A DNA stretch of 64,000 nucleotides, from positions 3,159,429 through 3,223,428 of the forward strand of contig NW_024041373.1 of assembly GCF_014851395.1 (NCBI RefSeq), given 5' to 3'. This document shows positions 21,146 to 33,300 of this stretch, in pieces. Under the pieces are notes generated by a model. The model searched no databases, was not told where the DNA came from, and saw only the letters and a program-made list of their open reading frames with translations. Position numbers and translations under genes: made by a program. This stretch comes from Micropterus salmoides (Eukaryota > Chordata > Actinopteri > Centrarchiformes > Centrarchidae). Position 1 is the stretch's first letter; every line of letters begins with the position of its first letter.

Positions 21146-21317
21146 ATGTCAGCCAGAGGAGGAAAGAAGAAGGCCACTAAGCTGTCTCGTTCAGCCAGGG
21201 CGGGTGTCATCTTCCCTGTGGGGAGGATGATGAGGTACCTGCGCACTGGCACCCACAAATACCGCATTGGCATGGGGGCACCCGTCTACATGGCAGCAGT
21301 CATCGAGTACCTGGCAG
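21146..21317 (+). CDS. macroh2a2: macroh2a2 coding exon 1 (start codon, H2A N-terminus)
   Basis: It begins MSARGGKKKATKLSRSARAG and ends with EYLA plus one base before a GTAGGG donor. An acceptor-like CCAG ends at 21139, so a few untranslated bases precede the ATG. Confidence 0.95.
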
Positions 21318-24300
21318 GTAGGGTGGTGTTAACACATACACTCAAAAGTTCTAAAAGCCAAATTAATTTATTTAACGAATAAGAAAATATGATGTGGTGT
21401 GGTGTGGGCTAGCTATATCGCTGCCTGTTGTAGAAACATTTAGATGTAGATTGTTCTCCATCTGTTTTACTAAAGTTATTGTTTGAAATATTGTTCAGTA
21501 ATCTTGTTTACATAAAGTGTGGCGTGGGTGTTGTGAGTGATGCTGGGAACCATCCCTGGTTCAAAAGCTACAAGTCCCACAGGCCACAATGCACCAGTCA
21601 CTGTAGAGTTTTCTGTGACGAGTGTTCACAACATGTCATGTGTCCCATTGTCATATATTGCATAAATTCTTTACTACTTTAATTACTGTGTTTGTGATGA
21701 ACATGTTCTGGTGTAGTATTACATTATTGTCTTGTGTTTAATACCCTTCACTCGCAACATTCTTGCATTATGATCATGTACAGGTATTACACAAATTATA
21801 ACACTGTTCATTATAGCACTGGTCTAATTATTTTGGAAATAGAAATGGGCCATAAAGCCAGAAACACAAAAAAACACAAAACAAAAAAATTCTTATTTAA
21901 TGTTTTTCTGTGTCAGTGTCCACATCACTGCTGCAGCAATCCAGTTTCCTCATAGGAGACGTTGGTCTAAACATCTTGACTGTGTGTTCATGTTTCTGAT
22001 GGGCTGGGTGATACAGTGGAACGTTAATAAGTTTAAATATCAGAACACAAACTATATGTCTGATGGCTTTCCACACTGTGTTTTCTCATCTCTAAGCTGA
22101 GATCTTGGAGTTGGCAGGAAATGCAGCACGAGACAACAAGAAAGGTAGAATAACTCCCAGGCACATCAAGTTGGCAGTGGCCAATGACGAGGAGCTCAAC
22201 CAGGTAACACAGCGTTCTACAGGTGGACTTTACATTTCAGTTCCATTTACAAATGCTCATAACTTCAGATTACTGTGTAAAGGACCCACGTAAACATGAT
22301 GAATGCCAGATGTCTTTGAAGATTCTCAGTCATCCAGGTTATAATTATCCAAGGAGGGTCAAATCAAGGGCAACTGGACTTGGTTCAAGGTACTTGAAGA
22401 CGTTTCGGCGCTCATCCGGGAGGCTTCTTCAGTTCTGACTGTCTGGCAGGGAGTCCCAGGTATTTAACATCTGTGGAGTCGTAATCAAGGTGATGGATAC
22501 AGCTTGGTTTGTTAGGGCTCCTGGCTGTTGTCCTTATGGTTGTTAGAGTCACCTGAGACCAAGTCTGAACTGCCGTCGTGGGCATTGTAACATGAGATGC
22601 TCACATTTGGCCTCAGGTGAATCTGATGTCTTGAAGTATCTTCAACCAAGCCCAGGTGCCCCACATCAAAAAATAAGTAGAACTTTACAAGTTTGAAGTC
22701 GTGCTGTCAGAGATCCAGAAAGGAAAGTCTATAATTATTAACAGCGTCAGCAGTGGAATTAAGGGAACAACCATTCATCTGTCTCTGCCGGTAATATCAG
22801 CACGCTGTCACAGCATGCTGTCACTCTCTTTCAAAAGGCCTAAGGCATCCAAAAGAGTACACTTACACACAGACAAATTATCCTTCAATTAGTATTTTGA
22901 TATTGTAGTGTTATACAGTAACATCAACTGCCAATTTAAATTAATAATGATGTCGTTGGGATGTATATGAATACATTTAGAATCATATTATAATTCAAAT
23001 TGCGGAACAGGATAATGTCAACATTATTATAAAGTCTAATTTATATAGGAGTTTCAAAATCAAAATTGCTTAAAAAAAACAACATACACAATCCATTAGT
23101 GAAAAAAAAGATTTGGATAACAACTGCAGTTCTACTGCAGATTCTCCTAAATTGTACAAGTGTACAAGCCACTTCAGAACAGAAGAGTAGGGGAGAGCAG
23201 GGGCGAAAGTACCATTTTTCAGAAAAACCTGATTTTAAAAGATTATGTTGTAGACAGTGATATTTTTGCTGTGGTCACTAACTCACAGGTGTGGTCTATC
23301 AATATCAGGTGGTATTTTGTATAAATGTAGAACGACTTCTGTATAATTTCACTTTAAACACAAGCGGCACATTGTTACTTTCAACCCCATCAGTTGGGTC
23401 GAAAGTAACACACAGGAGGGTCGAAAGTAACACACAGGAGGGTCGAAAGTAACACACAGGAGGGTTGAAAGTAACACACAGGAGGGTCGAAAGTAACACA
23501 CAGGAGGGTTGAAAGTAACACACAGGAGGGTCGAAAGTAACACACAGGAGGGTTGAAAGTAATACACAGGAGGGTCGAAAGTAACACAACTAGATTTTTG
23601 TGTATCCCTTGGTCTTATTAAATATACGTGACTATGACCTTGTAAATATGTAACTGCAAATGTATTTTGAACAATATGAAAATGAATATTCATAACATAA
23701 ATATAAATTCTCGAAATAATGCAAAAATAGTCATATTTCTATCCAGCTGTAATGTAATTCCAAAATGTGCACGAAAACATCTGGCTGAATCAGACCTTTG
23801 TCTGTCTTTCTGACCCTCACTCTTGGCATAATCTGTTGGTATAATATAAGATAAACATGTTTCAATACATGCTGCAACACAGAGAAAGTCACCACATTAG
23901 CAGCAGGACAAAAGAAACACTTGTGGTCACTGTAGCGGGACAAGTGTTACACGTGTTACTTTTGGCTAAAGTAAACTTTAGTCCCGACAGGAACTCCTGA
24001 CATATCAACACGATTTATTTTTACACTGAAAATCTCTGACAGGGCAAACTTCAGGGTGTGTTAAAGCACTAAATGACCTATAGATTAATCATTACTGTGA
24101 CACACGAAACACAACTTGGAATTCGAAAAACAGTACTGCTTCAGAAATTTACTTGCCGTGCTCAAAAACAGTTTTCCGAAGACGGCCGAGGTAAACAATG
24201 ACAAAATCACACGATATTTGGCAGCTCCATCAAGGGGGCCTGAAGGTGCTGTCACAGCTTGGACTGCAAATGCAGTCAGGGCTCTGAGAAAATCGCCTTG

Positions 24301-27300
24301 TTACTTTCATCCCGTGTTACTTTTGCCCCGGTTTACCCCTTCATCATCCCACACCTACGTACCAGCACACTGTGGGTTCATGTTATTACCCAGATGTTTT
24401 TAAAAATGGATTTTCTGGATCCTGGTGATTCTAAACATTGTTGTGTGTCTTGCTAAAAGAAGACAGTGTTCACTGTAGTTTTACTATAAAAAGTCACATT
24501 ACACACACTGATTCGATCTATTGTTATTATAAACCTATTGATGAGTGCAGCTTTAAAGGAAGTGTTTGTTTGGTGTTTCACTGGTGGAAAAGTATATCCA
24601 CACAAATTAGTGAGGCCACTCAGCAGGATCCCCGTGCTTAAGACTTTAATAACTTTCTAATGAATGCAGTGATGCAGCCATAACACACAGTGTCTGGTTT
24701 GAATAGTTATAATGATGTAACTATTGTTATATTAGCAACAACCTGTCAGGATCATGTGAGTGAAAGTATTTTCCCTCGAGTGTGAGGCACATACTTGCCG
24801 ATTGTGAAGGTAACAGCTTACAGCAGATGGTGTGTGTAGCAGCTAATATTTTAGAAGGCGTGAAGTATACCAACACTGTGGTTAACCTCTGCTGGAACAG
24901 AACCACAGTCACATTTGTTGCACAATACAAGTCACTGTTTCTTAACGAAGAAACGAGAAGTAAGGTGTGTTACTGTATGTTCATATAGTCAAACTCTTTG
25001 TTTCTGAAATGCTTTCTCTATCAGCTTCTGCGGGGGGTAACCATATCAAACGGAGGGGTCCTGCCTCGTATCCACCCAGAGCTGCTCTCCAAGAAGAGGG
25101 GAGGCCGGGTGAAAGTGGACAGCCAGGCATCCGTCCCCGAGAAGCATGAAGAACGCTCAAAAAGCAAGAAACCCATCAAATCCTTCAAAAAGGTTAAAGG
25201 CAAACGAGGCCGCAAGCCAAAGGTCAGTCAACTCAACAGAACTGACAGAATACACAGGGAGCCGGGGGACCATTAAGGCCCCCGTATGCTGCAAAGGAAA
25301 TGCTTGTCAGATTGTCGAACACCGTCTGAAACCACCTCTCCAACATCGGAATCGGGGGGCTGCATCTGATAATTCTTTTAACTCTCCGAAAAAACAGTCC
25401 ACCAATCACGTTCACTTTACGCAGTGATTGGCCAGGTGTGTGGAGGTGAGAAAATATGCAGGATCCCTCTGAATGTGTGAATTGTTATCTCTATTTGTTC
25501 AGTTCATCAGAACAGAAAGTCTGCCTTCAGCTGGACAACGTGTTGTACGAGCTAGTTAGTTTGTAGCACACTGAGACCTTTATAAAACATGCAACACACC
25601 CGAAGCTGGCATGACTGTAACTTTAAATCATTATAAACAGCAGGGAAAAAATCTGCTTCCTGTTTCCAGCTCACTGAAACTCAGTTTCAGTCCTGATACC
25701 ACAATGATCCTTTTTTCAGTTTGGAAATACAAACATTTTTTAAAGCCTGACAGAATCAAAGAAAAAGTATAAGCATCGGCTGCTGTCTTTTGATACCCTG
25801 CTTGACTGTTATTTGTTTAAGATTTTTGTAATGATTTAAGTGTGGTTTAAATGTGCCATTTTCTCTCCATCTGGCAAAGAGCACAGACAATGAGTCTGTA
25901 CCGAACTCCACAGTGGAAGACGGTCCTGGAGATGGATTCACCATCCTGTCAGCAAAGAGCCTGTTCCTTGGACAAAAGGTAACATATGTCCATTAGACCA
26001 CTGAAGGGTAGTGCTGATATTTTTTGCAATGAAGCTGCTGATAGGGAATAAAATGACCCTTTATAACAAGTTCATGCTAAGGTCCTTCAAGTGACAACCA
26101 GTGTAAATATGTAATCATAAGAGTGACAAAATAAAACACATTTCATGCAAAGATAATTATAATAATAGTGGCTGTGAATTTGCCTTGGGCTTAAAAAAGC
26201 TGCAAGCAGCATTGGGAAGGCCCTTGCACGTGTAGCGCGTCGACGTGTGAGGTGGCCGCGTTGCAGATTCTGGAGCTCTGCCAGTGTGGCTGTGAATTTG
26301 CCACGGGCTTTGGACGCTGCACAAACGTGTTAATCATCACTTCCTGTGTCCCCTTTGTAGCGCTACATAGCACTTCACACTACGACTATAACTGAACATG
26401 TATATGTGTTCGGGGCGGGACAGTTATCAAGCACATAAAGTTTGGTGTAGATGTGAGCATGTACACTGAAGTTACAACAACTTCCTGTTTAATGGCGAAT
26501 CAGCGATTTTGGATGCCCCGCCGTTGGACTAATTTTCAAGGAGTGTGTAAAAAAATCCAAAAATAACCATAAAATTCAAAATGGCCGACTTCCTGTTGTG
26601 TTTAGGGCATTGCTCCAAGAGGCTTTTTTGTACATCTGGATATGATACATGTGCCACAGAAATTTCATACATGTAGGTGAAACGTGGGGCGGGGGCTGCT
26701 TCATTAAAGGTCACTTCCTGTTGCCAGTAGGTGGCGCTATGACTATGGGTGAATGTTGGCATGTACATGTGTTCAGGGCGGGACTCTTAATAAACATGTA
26801 AAATTTGGTAGAGATCTGAGGTGTACAGTCAAGTTACAACAACTTCCTGTGTCATGGCGAATCATCGATTTTTGACAGCACGCCAAAGGAAACTGGTCGA
26901 CTGATAATAACCGTTTGTACAACTTTTAATCATCAATGGGTTTAGACTGCACTGCAAAAATTTGAAGTCGATCGGACTAAATCCCTAGGAGGAGTTCGTT
27001 AAAGTACAAAGTGTGTAAATCGCCAAAAATTACCATTAAATCCAAAATGACCGACTTCCTGTTGGGTTTAGGCTATGGCTCCAAGAGGCTTTTTTGTACA
27101 TCTGGACATGATACACGTACCACAGAAATTTTGTACACGACCTCACACGGTTCGTGCTCGGGCCCTAAAAATAATCCCTTGAGTTTTAATAGGGGCCTCA
27201 CACGGTTCGTGCTCGGGCCCTAAAAATAATCCCTTGAGTTTTAATAGGGGCCTCACACGGTTCGTGCTCGGGCCCTAAAAATAATCCCTTGAGTTTCAAT

Positions 27301-30300
27301 AGCGGCCTCGCACGGTTCGTGCTCGTGCCCTAATAATCCCTTCAGTTTCAATAATAATTAAAGAGTTTAGATGGCTCTTTAATTTCCCGTTAAAAAAGCC
27401 AAGGGAGTCAGCTGTTCTTAGACAGGGGGAGGGAGGTCCACGGTTTGGGGCTACACAACATTTCTTGTGGGACACTTTAGGCAGAGATTTGAGAGTTCTT
27501 GTTAGGACATAAAATGACAGGCAGTTGCTGATACATATACAAATTACTTTAAAATTAATTCTTGTAAGATACAGGCAGCCAGAGCAGTGATGCGAGCAGA
27601 GATGTAATGGCATCTCTTTTTTTCTTTTGGTCAAAATCCGTTAAAATCTATAATTTTCTTCTTTTAGGGAGACCAGAAAGAAAAGATAGTTTCAGTACTC
27701 TGAACAAGCTAGTAATAAAACCATGGATTAGCATTTCAGCATTAAAATGGTCTAATATTGGCAATGTTAAAGTGAGTAATAAAATTAAAATCAGAATGTA
27801 ACCCACTCCCAGACCTGGGGTCTCATTTATAAACAGTGCGTATGTACAAAACAGGGCTGGAAACGTGCGCATGCCACTTCCCAAGCAAAGGTTGTAATCT
27901 ATAAAAAAACAAACTTGACAGGAGAATGTGCCTCCTGTAAGTAAACTCTAAACCATGCGTACGCACATAAAGAGGAGAAATGGCAGAAGGATGAAACTGT
28001 GAATAGGCCTACTATTGTGTAAAATAAATCGCTATATTACCTCTGAGTATTGTAGGCTTAAAGCCTTTCTGAATAAACAAACACCCGTTTTATTGACTTT
28101 CCCTGAAGTGTGCAAACCCCCCCCACAATTTAAGATCATTTGCAGAGCACATAAACACACAAACGGAGATTCTGTTTCTGCAAAAGATGTTGTGCAGTTT
28201 AATCAGGAATCATATTAATTAATAGGCTACTTGCATGCAGTGCAATTTATTCTCATAAACATGAGGACAAATTACATTTAAATTGATGCCGTTTTCAGGG
28301 CGTCAGTCGAGCAAATAGGAGAGCATCTTTTCATATATTGTTATCATGTTTGTTGCCTTATCGAGCCAAACGCTGTGCGCCAGCATGTGGATGTGATGCG
28401 CTGCTTGTAAAAACACGTTATGTGTATAACACTATTTTATTAAGTAAATCTTTCAGCTTATGTCATTTACAACAATTAATATTTCTTTTAACTCACTGGC
28501 AGCCTTGTTAAGTGAGTGGACTGTTTGTATAGCCTAAATATAAACCGTACTCTATATTTATATAGACTACGGTATACTCTAGACCTGCTCTTTTATGAAA
28601 AGCGCTGTGAGATAACTGTTGTTGTGATTGGGCGCTAAATAAATAAAATTGAATTGAATTGAAATTGAATTGAATTAAATAAATGTTTAAACACAAGTGG
28701 AATGCATTTGGTTTACTCCAAATTAGCACCTGGGTCTTGCGTGTGTGTGTCCCTCTAGCCAGTGACGTCACTACTTAGGAGGGATGCCCCTTACTGCAGA
28801 TCGGTTCTATAGGAGTGGAGCTCCGGGGGCCCCCTTTCTCCGGTGGACAAGTGTTGCGTGAAAATGTGTTTTTTTTACCCACCAAACAGCTTCAGCTTCA
28901 CCAAAAGGAACGTCGGTGTCACGCTGAGTTAAATTTCATTTTGTAGCTTTTCTGTCAGAATTTGCAATGAGGGGCGGTTCACTGACCATTTATAGGCAAC
29001 TATGAGCGTTTGAAGGGTCGGACATTGAGCTCCCTCACATGTGCCACATTTCAAGATGACTGTGATTTATAAAGGGAACTTGCTTACAGATGTGCGTATG
29101 CTTGGTTTACAAGTCTGAATATTTTATGGCGTATGCCATTTTTGGCTTTTGGGCATACATACACTTTTAGTGAGGTTTTATGCACAGTTTTGTAAATGAG
29201 ACTCCTGAACATGTATTTGGACAGGCTGGTATGTCTGTGAAGGTAATCAGTCATCCAGGTCATAGTTTTCCAAAGAAGGTCAAAGTCAAGGGCAACTGGG
29301 CTTGGTTGAAGATACTAGAAGACGTTTTGTCCCTCATCCAAGAGACTTCTTCAGTTCTGACTGACTGGTAGGGAAATTCAACTATGGCAATGTTCAGACT
29401 GCGGGCCTTAATGCTCAATTCCTGTTTTTTCCCAGATCTGATTTTTTGTTTGACAGTTCACATTGGCCCATATCAGACTCCAGTGTGAACTGTCCACAGC
29501 CTGAAAGTGACCCCATGTACAGAAGAAAAACACGACACATGGAGCACGTGTTGCAGGCTACAGAAGTAAACAAGGAGCAACAGAGGTTAGCTCCGGTTAG
29601 CTCACGTGAGACTCAAGTTTTTTATTGTCCTCTCCGTCTGCAGCAGGACTGTGACAACAGCTCTTGAGTTACGTCAAAGTCGCATTAATTCCAACCTGAG
29701 TGTCCAGACTGAGGTCGCATTTAAAAAAATCCGATCTGTATCGGATTTGGACCACAAAAGGAAGTGGCGCAATTCCGAACTGGAAAAAAAAATCGGTATT
29801 GGGTCACATTGGCCTGCAGTCTGAACGTAGCACCACTGTGGGGTCTTTGTCCAAGATGATTGATACCACTGGTTCGTTAGTGCCCCTGGATATTTTAACG
29901 ACGTTATGATCGTTAGTCACCCGAGGCCAAGACTGAACAACCATCGTTAGTATCTTCACCTGAGGCCAATAGGTTACGTTTGTTGAGTTTCCTGGGAAGT
30001 GATGAAAGGACAGCATTGTAAGTGGGGGATAAGTGGTGGCGTAGACCCCCTTCTCTGTTCAATAACAGCTTCTCGACCCGGGTGTAGATGGCTTCCTTGA
30101 AACCTCTTTCAAACCGTCCATCTTCTCTGTTTAAAATGTGCACCTGGTGATCCTCAAACGAGTGTCCTCTAAATAAAGTCTTGACCTGAGGTGTTGGCCC
30201 TTCTGTGTTGAGCCATGTGTTTGTGTAGTGGTTGTTTAGTTTCCCCAATATAGAGGTCTGCGCATTCCTTGCTGCAATGGACCACATACACTAGATTGCT

Positions 30301-33300
30301 TTTCTTGTGTTTGGATGTGGGGTCTTTGGGGTGGAACAGTATCTGTCTTAGCGTGTTGTTGGGTTTAAAAAACACAGTTCACAGCCTTCCTGGACTATGC
30401 TGTACACATCCGGTTATCCAATGTGCATTTACATTAAAGTTGTTCTAAAGTATATGCATTGACCCCAGGCCCAATTTACAGAAGTACAAACGAGTCCTAA
30501 GAAGACAGTCACAGTGAGCCCAATGATTGACATAAATACACAGTAGTCTTGTAAGAGTCTGCAGCGTTTCCAATGTTTTTATAACACGTTTATAACCAAT
30601 TCCACGACTGCTGGATTTTAAATGAACAAAAAAAACACAGAGTAAAAAAATAAAAAATATATATATATATATGAATGCTTAGTAGTTTGGGGTGAGCAGG
30701 AATTGAATATACTGTGGATTCCTCTGCTGACAGTGTGTCAGCAGAGTTCATTTTGTGGAACACGAGAAGATTTCACCTTACTGCTGCAATGCTAATAACA
30801 ACAGGAATAGGGAAAGTGTTAAGACAGTCGACGAGCGATAGTCTGTGAGCTGATCCGGCTTGAGAGAAAAACTAAAGTCACTTCCTATCTTTCCAAGTAC
30901 TTCAGTCATCTGTTGGTTAGCAGGGCATCAGTGTGAGTTCATATTAGGGGTAAGGAAGAGTTTACCTTATCTATTCCGATTTTTCAGTAATATCATTTGA
31001 GATAGATATGTAACTGGCGGATCTGACTGAACGTAACACCCACAAGCTGAAGAGAAGGCAGAGCATCCGATGTAACGCACTGATTCCAGGACAGTGTCGA
31101 TGAGGGATTTAAAATCTGGTTCAAGATGTTCAGACTGCTGAAGCTTAATGTCAATTTAATCCAACATGTGTCAGAGGGGTTTCACACTGGAGGTGGGGGA
31201 AGGTGGAGTGAATGTGGAGTACCCGGCTCCTGGGCCCAGGTACTCAGCAGCTGACTTAGTGCTTATGACTTTGTGAATCCACAGCTTTCACTTACAGAGA
31301 GCGAAATCAGCAAAATCGGAACAATCAAGGTGGAGGGGATAATTAATCCAACAAACGCAGAGATGGACCTCAAAGACGGAGTGGGTGAGTGTGACATGTA
31401 AAATAATATCTGGCCTGGTGTCTTGTATTTCTTAATAACACATTTGTTGAATATGTTCCATCCAGTCTTGTGCTCACCTGCTGCTGTGCTCTGCTTTCAG
31501 GCAACGCCTTGGAGAAAGCCGGAGGCCGAGAATTCCTGGAGGCAGTCAAGGAGCTGCGGAAAGCACAGGGGCCTTTGGAGGTGGCATCAGGTATAGACTG
31601 TCCTGGGACAGAACCTTCATACATGGAAACTGTGTCTGCTATGCTATGTGAGCTAGAACTGGTGTTCCACTATTGAAGGCAAAGAAATGTGCTAATCCAG
31701 CCTGCACTACTCTTTCACAGTCAGGTGGTCTGGTATTCCCTGTGTTTCTTCAACCAGTTTTTACATAGGTTTGGGGTTGTTTACACTTTGAATATTTGAA
31801 GTAATGATTCCAAGTTAGTCATGGAGTTTTGGCCCGCGGGCCACGTATTGCAGAGTCTATATAGCAGAGTCTTCTGTTGCTTTTTAAAAGAATCAACAGA
31901 ATTCACACAACATAGAAAGGGAGTGCATTCCACAGCCTAGGTGCCACTGCTTGGAATGATCGATCCCCTCTGGTTTTAAAATGAGTGTAGGGAACCACTA
32001 ACAGCCTCTGACCTGATGACCTCAGACTACAGGTGGGAGTATGAAGCTGTATCAAGTCAGAGATGTAGGGAGGAACTTGACCATGCAGGGCTCTAAAACT
32101 AAGGACCAGGATTTTAAATTGAATTCTATACTGGACTGGTAACCAGTGAAGTGTTGCTAAAAAAGGTGTGATGTGCGCTCTTCTGTTAATGTGAGTTAAA
32201 AGCCTTGCAGCAGAGTTCTTTACAGCCTGGAGACGGTAAAGCTCCTTCTTGCTCTAACAAGTAAAAAGACTGTTACAGTAATCTAAATGAGAGGAAATAA
32301 AAGCATGAATAATCATCTCCAAGTCACCCTTTGACACCAGTGTTCTTAGTTTGGAAATATTCCTCAGTTGGAATAAACAGTTTCTGACTAATTGTTTAGA
32401 GTGGTACCCCAAGGACATCGCTGAATCAAAAACAACACCTAAGGTCCTGAGGCTCGGCTGGACAGACAAGCCTAAGTCACCAATATGCTGCTTTATCTGA
32501 GGGATTCTACTTTCAGGGGCGATAATCAGTGTTTCTGTTTTCTCTGAGTTCAGAAGCAAGAAATTGTCATATAACCACTGGTCAAGCAGTTGATTAAAGA
32601 ATACAATTTATGGAATTTATGGAGCAGTACAGTTGAATATCATCCGCATACAGATGGTAAGATATGTCACTGAATTGACTAATTATTGTCCTAGAGGAAA
32701 TATATACAAAAGGAACAGAATAGATTCCAAGACAGAACCCTGTGGTACCCCACACGATAACCCTGCAGTTTCAGACATGATCTGATTCATATAAACACTA
32801 AAACTTCTGCCAGAAAGGCAGGATGAAAACCATTTTAAAACCGATCCAGACATCCCAATCATGGAGTCTATTTATCATAATATTGTGATCAATAGTATCA
32901 AAACTAGATGAAAGGTCCAATAGGACCAAAACTGTGTGTTCCTTAGAGTCAGCTGACATCATAATGTCTCTAAAACTTTAAGTAATGCAGTTTCCGTGGA
33001 ATGCTTTTTACGGAAACCAAACTGGAATTTGTCAAAAAGCTTGTGATTCTCTAAGAAAAGGGTGAGTTGCTCTGCTACAACGTTTTCTAGAATTTTTGAC
33101 ATGAATGGAAGTTTGGATATCGGCCTGTGGCTCTTAGGTTGTTTAGGTACAGGCTTAACAACAGCATGTTTAAAAAAAACTAGGAACGACACCAGTTAAA
33201 AGTGAAGTATTAAGCATCTCAATAGAATCAAAAGCTAACAAATAGCACAGTAGGGAGAACATCCATAGGACAAGATGAGGGTTTCAATGTATGTAGCAGA

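Noticed and set aside
21479..22100. ORFs between the first two macroh2a2 coding exons
   Set aside because: They fall in an intron fixed by in-phase GT-AG junctions and homologous exons, and show no domain.
23390..23595. CRISPR-like array
   Set aside because: The 22-base units are directly abutting with no spacers and the genome is a vertebrate one.
23305..23693. Three long minus-strand ORFs rich in CVTFDPPVCYFQPS
   Set aside because: They are products of a 22-base minisatellite, which stays open in every frame; there is no start context, domain or splice signal.
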